Positions 10,646 through 21,795 of a DNA stretch of 57,511 nucleotides are shown here, one piece after another; positions within the stretch are counted from its first letter, which is position 1, and each line of letters begins with the position of its first letter. Origin of the DNA: Gamarada debralockiae (lineage: Eukaryota; Ascomycota; Leotiomycetes; Helotiales; Hyphodiscaceae); assembly GCA_002803225.1 (NCBI GenBank), contig NXFV01000362.1, forward strand, positions 1-57,511, in the 5' to 3' direction. A program made the translations under genes and the position numbers. The notes beneath the pieces are model-generated. The model did not search any database. It saw only the letters and a program-made list of their open reading frames with translations, and was not told where the DNA came from.

Positions 10646-12311
10646 ATGAAGCTCTTCCGAGTCGTTTCTGCAGTCGCGGCAGCAGTCTCCATTCTCTCCA
10701 CTTGCTGCTCTGCCCAGCTTTCTGGCTCAGTGGGTCCGACTACCTCAACAGCATCCAAAGCAGCCAAGAAGATTTGCAATGTTCTCAACTATGGGGCAGT
10801 CGCAGACCAGTCGACCGACCTGGGCCCTGCTCTTCTTGCCGCTTGGACGGCATGCAACTCGGGTGGAATTGGTATGTAGCCTCAGCTGTGTGGCTATGGC
10901 GATACTGATAATTGGCAGTTTGGATTCCAAGTGGTAATTATGCTATGGCCACTTGGCAGACGTTGAGCGGAGGGTCAGGCTGGGCTCTTCAACTTGATGG
11001 AATCATCTACCGCACTGGCACTGCAGGAGGCCACATGATCATCATCGAGAACACCAGCGATTTCGAATTATTCTCCCTCACCTCGAAGGGTGCTATTCAG
11101 GGCTACGGTTACCAATTCCTTGAGACAGGCGTCTACGGACCTCGATTGATCAGACTCATCAGTGTAACAAACTTCTCAGTGCACGATATTGCCCTTGTGG
11201 ACTCGCCAGCCTTCCACCTTATCGTGGTGACATGTACCAATGGGGAGATTTACAACATGATTATCAGAGGAGGCAACCTTGGTGGGCTTGATGGTATCGA
11301 TAGCTCTGGCACAAATCTCTGGTATCATGATATTGAAGTCACGAACAAAGATGAATGTGTTACGATCAAAAATCCCTCTACCTACACGCTCGTGGAGAAC
11401 ATCTACTGCAACTGGTCGGGAGGATGTGCCATGGGATCTCTCGGAGCAGGGACTGCGATCTCGAACATTGAATACAACAATATCTACACTTGGCAGTCAA
11501 ACCAAATGTACATGATCAAGTCCAATGGAGGCGATGGATACGTTAAGGACTGTAGCTTCAACAACTTCATTGGACATAGCAATGCGTATGCTCTCGACAT
11601 TAACGAGTACTGGACCGACGAAACACTTGTCGCCGGAAATGGTGTTGTCCTCAGTGGACTGACCTTCTCGAACTGGCAAGGGACGGTCGTTTCTGCATCG
11701 CGAGCTACAATCCAAATTCTTTGTGCCAATGCTGCCCCCTGCACTGGACTCTCTTTGAGCAACATCCAGATGTGGACGGACACCAATACTGCGATGCATT
11801 ACGTTTGCGAGAGTGCATATGGATCGGGCTACTGCTTGGAGAGCTCAGGATCGTCATCTTACACCACCACTACTACAGTGTCGACCGCTCCGACAGGCTA
11901 CAATGGCGCAAAGATGCCAAGCGACTTGGCATCTGGCTTCGCTACCACTTCTTCTATACCTATTCCACCGATTCCTACCACATTCTTCCCTGGCCTTACT
12001 CCCATTAGCAAGCTTTTGAACGGGAGTGGTGCTGGTGCTGGCGGAGCGACGACTTTGGCTACGACTACTACCAAAGCGACGTCTTCAACTACTACAGCCA
12101 AGACATCGACAACAAGTACTTCCAGCAGTAGCTGCTCTGCTGTGTATGGACAGTGTGGAGGTACAGGGTGGACCGGGGCTACCTGCTGTGCTTCAGGGTC
12201 GACTTGTAAGCTATCTCTCAAACCTTTCATATGAAAAGTAGAAAGCATACTAATTCACGATTTCCAGGCACATATTCAAATGCGTACTACTCGCAATGCC
12301 TCCCATCCTAA
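10646..12311 (+). CDS. Secreted rhamnogalacturonan hydrolase, GH28, with C-terminal CBM1
   Basis: Three exons (10646-10871, 10919-12205, 12268-12311) encode 518 residues. Order: signal peptide ending CCSAQ, GH28 parallel beta-helix, Thr/Ser-rich linker (about residues 395-485), then a fungal cellulose-binding module starting CSAVYGQCGGTGWTG and finishing YSNAYYSQCLPS. The active-site strip reads GLDGIDSSGTNLWYHD, VTNKDECVTIK and SGGCAMGS. In the family this pattern (DE in place of DD, no GHG) separates rhamnogalacturonan hydrolases from polygalacturonases. The enzyme would cleave the rhamnose-galacturonate backbone of pectin hairy regions outside the cell. The last intron splits the codon of a CBM1 cysteine; only the spliced form has the complete module. 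Intact. Confidence 0.93.
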
Positions 12312-12601
12312 ATGTATGACAAAGATATTTTATGGGGGGATAGAGGCTAGTCTGCGGCGATTGCATGTACGTATGGTTGAGTGACATGTCACATGTACAT
12401 ATTCGATAACGCATTTTATGACCAACCAAACCGGGCATCACAAAATATGGATGTTATGCTTAACAAAGTGTCAATCTCCCAAGTCCCTTTAAGAATCGCA
12501 AAGCTTCATGTCAAATCCAAAAACGGAATTCCTGCCTGTCTCCCGTAGCGAAGACCGGCAGAATAGAGAGAAAGAATTGTTAATGGGCCTATCTTACCAA
12601 C
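12312..12601. other. Short intergenic region
   Basis: This is the tail-to-tail spacer between the GH28 gene and the SDR pseudogene. No gene was seen. Confidence 0.4.
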
Positions 12602-13432
12602 TTACCAATGTGGGGTATACACTTGGCAGATTCGTCTCTTACGCCTCTGCAAGATCGAACCAGGCTTCAACATCTCCTTACTCGTCATATGCTCCTGCTC
12701 ATCCCGATCAGTACTGTAACTAATATTCTCCCACCCATCCGCCAGCTCTAACTGCTCCTCGCACTTCTGCCTCACTGAATTCATCCCATCAGACCCCAGC
12801 GCAACGCGTATGGCCCACTGTAGTCCAGCTGCCATACACTCCCTCCTGATAACCTCGACAACCCTCATCGCGGCCGTCGCCAAGTCGCCCGGCATGTGGA
12901 CCATTGGGTCGGCTGCAAACATTCCCACAAGCTCGCCGAACAGCGGTCCGTACGCGGCGACCGCGGGCCCCACACTCCCGAAGGCCGCCTCGCTTGCGTC
13001 GCGTGGCCGGCCAAGGTGCGTCGGAAAGCCACCGCATCGAAGGCGACGCACTGGATAGCCAGCGGGGGGACCTCCTTGTGCAGGCTCTCGACGTACGCCC
13101 TTAGCGCCGCCTTGGATGCCGCGTAGTGCGACATGAAGGGGAGGGGGACCCAGGCGATGCTGGACGACGTGAAGCCGATGCGGCCGTGGCCCTGGGCACG
13201 GAAGAACGGCAGGATGGCCTGCGTGATGTCCATATGCCCGAAGAGGTTGGCTTGGAACATGTTGTAGATGAATGCTTCACTGCGATCAAGTTAGATTCCT
13301 TTTCTGAATCTCTGTTCCATCTCGATAACTAGTATCAGAGTGGTCGAGGATGGGGAGAAACAAGGGAAAGATACTCACCGTACTCTGCCCCCTCGGCGCT
13401 CTTCATCGCTAGCGAGTGACGCATTGCCCTCC
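12602..13432 (-). pseudogene. SDR-family oxidoreductase, 5'-truncated and frameshifted
   Basis: The minus strand encodes the C-terminal two thirds of a classical short-chain dehydrogenase. NLFGHMDITQAILP is followed by FTSSSIAW (catalytic Ser region) and SHYAASKAALRAY (YxxxK active site, Tyr and Lys present). Near 13040 the frame changes: the reading before it ends VAFDA and continues as GGFPTHLGRP in another frame, as if one base were lost. The C-terminus resembles the usual SDR end (LGSDGMNSV...LADGWENIS). Upstream, an intron (13378-13280) and a stub of the preceding exon (13379 to about 13432) can be seen. Then the coding sequence stops at repeat DNA, so the NAD(P)-binding GxxxGxG half is absent. 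This is a non-functional remnant. Confidence 0.82.
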
Positions 13433-13590
13433 CTCACCCCAATAGCGGTGCGATTGGGTGAGTGGGTGCTAGCCGAACGATTAGTGAGCCTGGCCGCTTC
13501 ACTCAGGCGCTAATCACCCTCGGCTCACCCAGCTCACCTGAGCTGCCTGAGCAGTCCCTGAGCAGTACCCACTAAACTATATGAGGCTAG
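13433..13590. repeat. CTCACC/CTCAGG-rich repeat with stem-loop, related to 21665-21795
   Basis: The segment is dense in CTCACC, GCTCAC and CTGAGC motifs. It opens with a potential hairpin (arms CTCACCCCAAT at 13433-13443 and ATTGGGTGAG at 13453-13462). The 14-mer TCACCCTCGGCTCA also occurs in the block near 21750, so both belong to one repeat family. The SDR coding sequence ends exactly where this begins, which suggests insertion or a recombination breakpoint. The element class is unknown. Confidence 0.55.
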
Positions 13591-14969
13591 ATGTTGGCTT
13601 AGGGCGCGTCATGTCATTTTTGTCAAGCTTTGACGATTATTCTTGGGAGCCTCTTTGGGCTCCCAAGGATCCCAAACCAGACCTTCATGAAAATATATCT
13701 ACGTTATCCCATGAGCCATTGCCCATGGCAATAAGGTATAGTCTCATTTCAGGAGAGGAGTTTGCTGTTGTCTCTATAAATCCTCTCCCTGCTGCTATTA
13801 ACCGTCTGAATTGTCCCTCTCCAACTACCAAGCTATTTCCAATCTCCCTTTATAGACACCTATATTCCATGCCTCATTATTCTTCAATCTTATCTTAACT
13901 TATCTATACTCTTACTATCGTTGAACTCTTCGGTATGCCAAAGCATAAATCACCAGACAACTTCTTGAAGAAAGCCCGTGAGAAAAGCTCCGAGAACAGT
14001 AAAGATATTATTACTAGAGAAGAGTCAAGAAACAGCTCTAACCATGTACCTTGAAGAGATATACTCGCATGATGGCGATATGGAAACAGTACGTCACTAC
14101 AATCCGAAATTGAGACTTTCAGAGTACTTAATTTCCTCATAAACGGGTGGCACATCGTACACCGTGATACTACTCTGTGTAACATAAAGACGTTGCATAT
14201 GGTATTGAAGGTGCCTATGGCAATCCAGTAGTATGTATGAATACGGTTGTCACGTACTTAAAAGACTTTTCTAGAGGCTTGAAACAAGATGGCCAACAAG
14301 AACTTGGTAAACAGTTGACTAGGTCTACTAGAAATGTGCCGAATTCCCATTCTTTCAAGCATCAAGATGCTAACAAGGTTTAGTTTATATAAGGTCCTCT
14401 ACTAGAAAAACTCAAAATAGCACGCCGAAAGCGAGAGAGGAGATATAGTGTAATGGTTCACTTTATGCACCTCGGAACACAGCTTTAGAAACATAATTGG
14501 CATATATACTCAAGACTAGGAATTAGGTTAGATCTTTGGGGTGAGATCCAGGCCAATGTCTTCTTATCAGCACGAGTGGGAGAATACATTGAATCTGTTT
14601 ACCAACCAGATGCTAGTTAAGGCCTCTATTACTAAGTAAGTGCTTTAGCTTCTTAAACAAGCGCCCACACTATAAATAAATTGTTTTGACAACCTTGTGC
14701 AGTCAAAGAGCTGAGATAAGTCGAAGCATCTACTCTCGCTACATGAAATTCATTTATTTTTCCAAATATAGGCGGCCGTTACTGACATTACGCATAGCTT
14801 TAATCCAGACCTTTTCACTCCAGCGAGACCCCCCCTATCGGCTGAAAACCTAAGTCTCGACAGCCGTTCCAGATCCGAGGCGACGATAAGGTGCACATAA
14901 TGGGAGCTGCTCGTTCACCATGTCACGACTCTGCCCAGAACATCGGGCGCAGCTTCCGTTCAACCTCTC
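13591..14969. other. AT-rich, probably transposon-derived stretch without an intact gene
   Basis: The stretch contains an inverted repeat TTGGGAGCC / GGCTCCCAA near 13645-13668 and a TATAAATCC box near 13776. Two short open frames occur: about 40 codons starting MPKHKSPDNF at 13935, and about 65 codons open around 14187-14384. Neither matches a family I know. The composition and position beside the repeat at 13433-13590 suggest a degraded mobile element that interrupted the SDR gene. No transposase or reverse transcriptase motif was found. Confidence 0.4.
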
Positions 14970-17900
14970 TCATTTGCCTCCCGGGTCACGATCAACCTCT
15001 CCACCATTCTCACCCACCATCCTCTCCACCGCCGCCTCTGTGCCATCATCAAGCACTTCATAATCCCCATGAGCAACCTTCGCAAACGACCTCGTTGCCT
15101 TATTCTTCCAATAAAGCGCCTCTTCAGCAGCACTACCACTCTGTTGTTTGGGTGCCGCGATCTTCTTCGACACAAACTTCCTAGAGAAGAAAGCCTGGAT
15201 AGGACCCAAATTGATAAGCGTATTCAAACCATGCAGATACGAATCGCTTGTATCCATGATCTCAGAGCACGTATTGAACGCGTCGATCTGCTCCAGGAAC
15301 TCCTCGCCAAATATGACATCCGAGGGTAGCCCGTCTAGAACGTGGAACTCCATCTCAAAGGTATCGAAGTTTGCCAGTTTGAGGGAAGAGACGTGGATCT
15401 GACCAATAGTCGAGACAATCGTTCCATCAGCCAACATGACGCGGGTTCTTGATTTCTGCCGCCGGTCGATCTCGAATTTATGTTTGTGGGCAGAGCGAAG
15501 AGACATTAAATTTAGATCCGACCCCGTGTCTGTGCATCCTACCAGCTCCTTCCCATCCGCAGTGAAGGATATACGGCCTTGTGGCGAGCCAAGCCATTTC
15601 AGCGTCGGGATGTCCCCAAACCAACTGGGGCATTCCACCAGAAGATGTTTCTTCTTCGTATACAGGCCAATTTTCTCAATCCATCTCATGCCCAGGATCA
15701 CTGGTACAGCGAGCGTGGCTAGGACATGGAACCAACGACTCTCTTGCTGCATGGTGTCTCCGAAGAGACTGCAAGAGACGTAAGCGCGACCGAGGGATTT
15801 AACCTGCTTGCCGTTTCCAAGAGCGAAGATGCCTCTGTCGGAATCGGCAGTTTGGATAGGAAGGCCATGTTGCCGTGCCAGGGAGAGCGATATGATGTCT
15901 TCTGCGGATCCTGTGTCCGGGCGGGCGAGAGTTTCTTTGCCGTTGAGGAGGATGCGCACAGCTTTGCGTTTAAAGTTCTGGATCCTCCTGGGAAAGAGTC
16001 GCCTTCTAAAAAGCCCATCCCCTGTTACAAGAACATCTCCCTGAACGACTCCCTGAACGAAGGCTTTGATGCGCTCCTTACGACTGACCTCACTACCAGG
16101 CTCACCGTCGAGTTGCTTGCCTTCATTACCAAGGAGCTTTGAGTGTTTCAGCCGGTTTAATGTCTTTTTGTGTACTTCGTTAGGACGAGCGGCTTGAACG
16201 AATGTATCTATCGTACTCGGTTTGTTTTCTTCTCCCACTAGAACGCGCTCGCTGACCTCGTCATTTTCGGACATGAATCTAAGGCCCATCGCAGCAGCTT
16301 CTAGATAGGCGATATCCTTATACCCTTCTTGGGACTCAGGGAGTGCAGTTTGTTGAGTTGTTTCGCCATGTGGAACAGTGGTCGATTTGTCTACTTCGAT
16401 CACGAGATCGAGGGGTTTCGCTTGGGACGACAACGTATCTCCACGACCTACATCGGTGACGATGGTATCTCCAAGTCCGTTTGAAACTTCTGTCAGGAAT
16501 ACTTCTTCAGGCTTAGTCAGATTTTCGAAGGCATATCTCGTGACTTCGCAGGAAGACTCGAGTTCCTCAGTCTTGCAGTCCTGGTTTTCAAAGTCTGCCG
16601 AGCCCGCCTTCCCTAGCCCAAAGTCCTCTGGCTCGATCCTCTTCGGGTCTAGCATTTCTGGTTGAGTTGTCTCTGGCTGAGCTCTGTCTAGCTGAGCTGT
16701 CTTTGGCAGAACTCTCTTTGGCTCGAGCTTCTCTAGCTTGACCTTCTCCGGCCTAGCCTTCACTGGGACAACTTTTGCTATGTCGAGTTTCTTGGGCTCG
16801 CATTTGTTTGGCTTGAACGATACTAGTTGAGATTTTCTTGTCTCATCCTTTTTGAATCCAAGCCGCTCGACCTTTTTTGGCCCAGTATCAGATGTTTCGA
16901 TCTTCTTCGTCTTAACGTGCTCTGGGTCGACTTTCTTTGGCTCGCGATCAATCTTGACATTCAATGCAAGACTCTCGCTAGAGTGCCCCAATTCTTTGAT
17001 AGCTCTCATAGCTTTTTCAACATCAACAGTTAGTCTGCCCCTCTCGCTCTGCACTACTACATGATCTGGTGTCTTCTCCGGCGGCTTTAAATCAGACGGG
17101 ACAGAATCAACTCTCCGCTTGGTATCCTTTGCGCTCTGTTCGAAGTCTGACTTGGTCGAATTGAAACTTTTCGGCATGTCCCAGTCGCTCGCGGTATGAA
17201 ACTTGTCCCTCTTCTTTTCCCTCTTTTGCACCTGCACTCCCCTTCCACCGTCGTCAAAGTCGCCTCTGTTTACGATTCTCAGCCAAGCTCTCACTGACTT
17301 ATTATCTTTTGGGGGAGATTCTTACCGCTTTGCCATCATTGAAAATTCCTCCTCACCCGTCCACTGTTCTGGATGGGAGAGCCTGATGTGTGCTCGAAAG
17401 TCATCTAAACCACACACTATCGGATTTTCCGACCTGCACTTTCTATCGAGACACCAATACAGTCCATCTGGTCGCCCAGAAGGATGATTTCTTAGGTCGT
17501 GTACCTGGAGAGCAGTCACCGTATCAAAAACTTCCATTCCGCATCCTGGTCGCCAGCAACTGTATTTTATTCGATGTTCTTTTCCGTGTGCTCTTCAACT
17601 TATTAGTAAACTATTATCTATGATGCTCTCAGGAGGTACATGTCATACTCCAACTCGTATTGGGTCTTGAATGATGCAGAACATTCCAGGCAACGAAGGG
17701 AGGTTTGGTCAGTGGAGAGGATATCGGCGTTACAGAAACCGTAAGCGCTGTACTCTTCTTCTCTGCCTCTTGAAATTGCGATAGTCCGGCGAGGAGAGTT
17801 AGTTGCCCAAAATTTGGATTCTGAACCAGCGTCGAAGTAATCGGTGTATTTACCAACGTTGTGGATCCCAGATCTCGTTGGGGCGTAATAAGCGGGCTCA

Positions 17901-18298
17901 GGTGTTGTACTGGGGTAATCTTTGTAGTGGTTGTCTGTTCCGATAATTGGGTACGAAGTATGGTCATAGCAGGAATGTTGCTGCTCAACGTCCTCCAAAG
18001 TGCGTGGAAGTGAACCGGCGTAGTATGGATCATCCTTCAGTAGTCGTCCTTCACCGGGTTTTAGAGATCCGGAGGGAGTAATGATAGGAACGGCAGATTG
18101 AGTAGGGCCTTGCTTGACTGGAGGGTCCACCTCCGGGTAACGGCAATCATATTCAAGGTCTCCGTGAGCATCGCATCGGGTGGGCCACCAGAATCCTCGC
18201 TCATCCCACAGAAGCGCTGACCAGGGACTGGACTTATCTGTGGACTTGGTCTTCCCTGCCCTACGGCTATCACGTGTGGTCTCGCCTAAGCGACTCAT
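14970..18298 (-). CDS. Zinc-finger protein with two tandem retropepsin-like domains
   Basis: Three exons (18298-17640, 17559-17326, 17289-14970) give 1070 residues. Around residues 205-285 are three Cys/His motifs resembling C2H2 fingers: LRCLECSASF..YELEYD (His replaced by Asp), ICWRPGCG...HDLRNH, and WCLDRKC...HIRLSH. A long charged linker follows with repeated K-[KL]-[VE]-x-P-[EK] units (about 400-530). Then come two aspartic-protease-like domains. Domain A has DTGSAEDIIS (about 756-759) and VILG (828-831); domain B has DTGSDLNLMS (about 885-888) and VIFG (956-959). Each carries the catalytic D-T-G and the second hydrophobic-hydrophobic-Gly motif of retropepsins. No polymerase or integrase follows, so this is a host gene, not an element. 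Substrate unknown; it may be domesticated. Confidence 0.83.
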
Positions 18299-18599
18299 TT
18301 TGACGCCCCTGTCCAATTCCTTCTGGTTCCAGATGTTAAGCTATGCTAGCACGCCTTTGTTGGGGGAGATGCTCGATTATTCAAAAGGGAAACGAGAAGA
18401 AACGGGAAGATCGATGTGCTGGGGATAGTGGGAATTGGAGGTGAGGACACGTGCCCCTGCCCGAGGGAGTGTGTGCTGGCAAGGCGTCTAGCGGGGCAGA
18501 CTTCAGCCTCGCACTTATGATTTTTACCTCAACATTATCAAGCACCAATTACGCCCATTGCAATTCAAGCAACATACAGTATTAAAATCGTACGGTACA
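18299..18599. promoter_or_regulatory. Shared divergent promoter region
   Basis: These 301 bp separate the start codons of the zinc-finger/retropepsin gene (minus) and the DUF6594 gene (plus), so they must hold both promoters. No canonical TATA box is evident on either strand. Confidence 0.5.
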
Positions 18600-19668
18600 A
18601 TGAATCAACAGGATCTTGAACTTGCGAGCAGAGACACCGGTGCCAGTAAAGGGTTCGCCGCGGTGGCCTCGAAAATCGCCCACGACGCGGACAAAAGCAC
18701 CACCATATACCGTCGCTTTGACTGGCTCTCAGCGAGAAATTTGTTATTCTATCAAGCTGAACTTGGGGAGTTAGAAGAGCTACAGAGACTATATGACGAA
18801 GAAGATCGGAAAGCGAAAGATGAAGCCTCGATAGAGTGCCAGCGGGATTGGGAGAAGTTTGCTACATGCGCGAAGGAGGAGGGAAGAGAGAAGCGGAAAA
18901 TGGACTTAGCACTGAATATTAGGACAAAATTAGAAAAATATTGTGAGCTATAAAGCCTTGCTCCTTCGTGTGGACGAAATGGCTGATCTGAGAATAATGC
19001 AGACGAGGCACTCGAAGCTCAACAAAGGCTTCTAAATTCAACACCACCACCAGCTACCACAGTCAAAGCCATGAGAAATTGGTTTTTTGACAACACAGCA
19101 GGAAAGAAAGGCGAAGACAAGATTCCTCAACTTTGGGGGGCGAGCGAGCAAATCTACGACGATGCCCATGATCTGGTTGCTCTGCGGGTTCCGATAGAGC
19201 GTGACCGGCTCTCCGAGTTTATACAGAACAACTTTAGCTTGTTCTTCCAGGTTTGTCATTCCTTGCATTACCCTTTCCCCGGCTTAATTACTTCCTCCAC
19301 AAACTTCAATGAAGCAGAAGACCTTACTAAAAACTCGACAACTTCAACAGACCTCAAGGCCCATTGACCGGCAAGCATACATTTCGTCAACCAGGCTCAC
19401 GACATTCACAGCTATTCTCTCGACGATATTGGCATCTATCCTTCTCTTCGGCGCAATAATCTCGTTGTACATCGTGCAAAATAAGCATGCACTGCTGGGC
19501 ATGGTCAGTGGTTGGACGGTTTTGTTTGCAGCATGTGTCGGCCTCCTCACCAATGCCGGGCGAGATCAGATATTTGCAGCTACGGCGGCGTATGCTGCGG
19601 TTCTAGTCGTGTTTGTAAGTGGGAATCTTGGAGGTACGACGGAGAGTTGTTATTGTGCGCCTGGGTAG
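18600..19668 (+). CDS. DUF6594 family membrane protein
   Basis: Three exons (18600-18942, 19003-19250, 19351-19668) give about 302 residues. The motif RRFDWLSARNLLFYQAELGE is the signature of the fungal DUF6594 family (usually written as FRRF..L..RNLL..Q.EL..LE). It is followed by a charged helical segment, and the C-terminus has three membrane helices (TILASILLFGAIISLYIV, VSGWTVLFAACVGLL, FAATAAYAAVLVVFV), the standard end of the family. The last intron has two in-frame acceptors, at 19317 and 19350, differing by 11 codons. I prefer 19350 because TACTAA lies 22-26 nt upstream. Family function is unknown. The N-terminal PxG motif is weak, otherwise intact. Confidence 0.82.
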
Positions 19669-21664
19669 TTGACCATTCAAATCAAAGGAGGTTGAGAAAA
19701 GCTACGAACCTCGAGGAGTCTGCAGCTGTCCAAAGCGCCTGAAGAGTCATTACAATCCACACAGCGGAGCCTGAAGAGTTCCCGTAGTACAGTCTTCAGG
19801 AGACCCATGGTGGTGTTGCTCCGCCATTCAGGGGCCGCTCCGATTCCACCGATAATCGCATTGATAATTGCAGCCTGATGCTACAAAACTCACGTAATGG
19901 GGATGCCAAAGAAATACAAACATCTCCTTCTTCTAGCCCGAGGATTTCCTGCAGTAAAAGAAGGGAGTGAATAAATAAAAGCTGGGAAGCACTGAGCTGA
20001 TGTATCCGCTCTTCCTCCCGTGCCACCTCTTCACAGATCAAATCGTACCTCAACTTCGTCCCTTACGGGGCCTGTCCCAGTAGCTCGACTCACATCACAC
20101 TTCCTGTCCCTGTGGACAGACCCAAATTATCATAAAGGAGAGTATGAGCTGAGCACTGCTACAGCCCATCATCCGGGATATCTTCCCATTTGAGCATACT
20201 CAGTGGAGAGACGAGCTGATCGCTTTGCGGACTGATTAGCCAGTTCAACCAGCCAGCATGGAAGTATTCCAGAACAGAAGCTGGAAATGGAGAGGGTATT
20301 TCCTACAATGGACCAAGCAGAAGCACATGAACAATAGGGTTACGCTATCAAAGGCAGTCCGAATGGCTTCTGTTTCCGACCATCGGAAGAGGCAACCAAA
20401 AGCCTGCTCAGTCCTCGGCGAACCAGGGATCTCGAAGCGGAAAGAAGATGTGCGATGGAAGCCCAAGATACCGGATACTGTATCCAAGCCCGCACCTCCT
20501 GCGATAGACTCCAGTCTTCCCACAAGTAATGTCTCGCGGATACCAGACAGCCCAGCGACAAAGCCTTAGGTATTAAGACTCGGACACCGCGCTGTAAACC
20601 CCCTCCGCAGAAGGTATCTAAGGCAAAACGATTCGATAATGCCAACGTGAAATCAGCAGCAGTATCGCGACGACGCGCGATTGGGCAAAGCGATCTTCAG
20701 ACACAACAATCCCCACGACGATTATAGCCTGCGCTGGTGGAGGTTACGACGCGCAGTGGGCGGATGTCACGGCTACTAGTGAAATGGGTACTAGCGTAAG
20801 AGCCGCTCGTTTTTCGCAAGATAACTTTGATCTGTTATAGCTTAGATGAGTGCTAGCGACTACACTGAATTTGACAGCCGATTGTCGAAAACACAACTCT
20901 AATGGAGTTGTAGATAGAGATGGTGCCGTCTCTATCCATGTAATGTGTTACGCATAGGTATCAATCCTAGGAGCTAAATGTCGGAAGTTGTTGGAGATTA
21001 TAGAGAATTGAATAAAAGCAGTTGGAGATAAAACGAAACAAGGGTTTTATTCTTCTGATTATACAAATTTGCATTTCAAGACAGTCTAGTGTAGTCTTTG
21101 ATACTAATTATCTCCTATCTAGAAAGACAACAATTCTTTGTCGAAGCCTTGATGCCTTAACCTCCGTCTATAAAAACAGCATGGTCTACTGTAAAGAGAG
21201 AACTCTTGCGGAAAAACCATACTCCACAGTCTCGATTCACTCCTTCACAGCCTTGCTCTTCACTCTCAGCCTCGCTTTCACAGCCTCACGGCCTTGCTTC
21301 ACTACTATACACTAACTTCCCAATTCCTCCCAACTTCTAATATTTCACAATTCTACAGCCTTGCACTCTCGATTAATCACATTGGGCAGTATAGTATCTC
21401 AACTAGCCTTCACTATCACCTCAGCTTTCAAGGAAACTTTTTTGGGAACCTCGTTCGTCCGCGTAATACGCAGGCTTTCTAACCATGGGTCTATTAGCAT
21501 GCTAGATAAAATTCCATAGCTGCTATTTTGCTCTTTGACAAGAGGAATCCAAAATCTGCTTTGGCAGGAACCCTATAAGGGAGCAGAAACGGATTCCCGG
21601 GCAAATTCGGCAAGGAAACTGTAGCCGGGGCACGCAGGAGGCCGAAATGGGTTCTACATTATGG
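19669..21664. other. Gene-poor stretch, partly repeat-like
   Basis: No recognisable gene. A 103-codon plus-strand frame at 20258-20569 is basic and low in family character; I reject it. From about 20840 the DNA is AT-rich and reminiscent of transposon ends, but no terminal repeats or transposase motif could be fixed. Confidence 0.35.
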
Positions 21665-21795
21665 TGCAAGGTTAATCAGGGCGTGCTCAGGATGCTTAGA
21701 CTTTGCTCAGGCTCTAATCAGGCTCTGATTAGGTACGCTCACCCTCGGCTCAGGTATGCTCACCCTCAGCTCAGGTTAAAGCAGCAGCTGCTCAC
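21665..21795. repeat. GCTCACC/CTCAGG-rich repeat related to 13433-13590
   Basis: Repeated units such as TGCTCAGG, GCTCTGATTAGG, GCTCACCCTCGGCTCAGG and GCTCACCCTCAGCTCAGG follow one another. It shares TCACCCTCGGCTCA with the block that truncates the SDR pseudogene. It is probably part of the same uncharacterised repeat. Confidence 0.5.

Noticed and set aside
10646..12311. Calling the GH28 enzyme a polygalacturonase
   Set aside because: The active-site strip has DE in place of DD and lacks GHG, which in this family points to rhamnogalacturonan hydrolase.
14970..17289. Reading the DTGS protein as a retrotransposon gag-pol
   Set aside because: No reverse transcriptase, integrase or LTR flanks it, it has two spliceable introns, and the protease is duplicated; a host gene fits better.
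20258..20569. 103-codon plus-strand open frame
   Set aside because: Basic, featureless sequence in gene-poor DNA with an equally long antisense frame; nothing supports coding.
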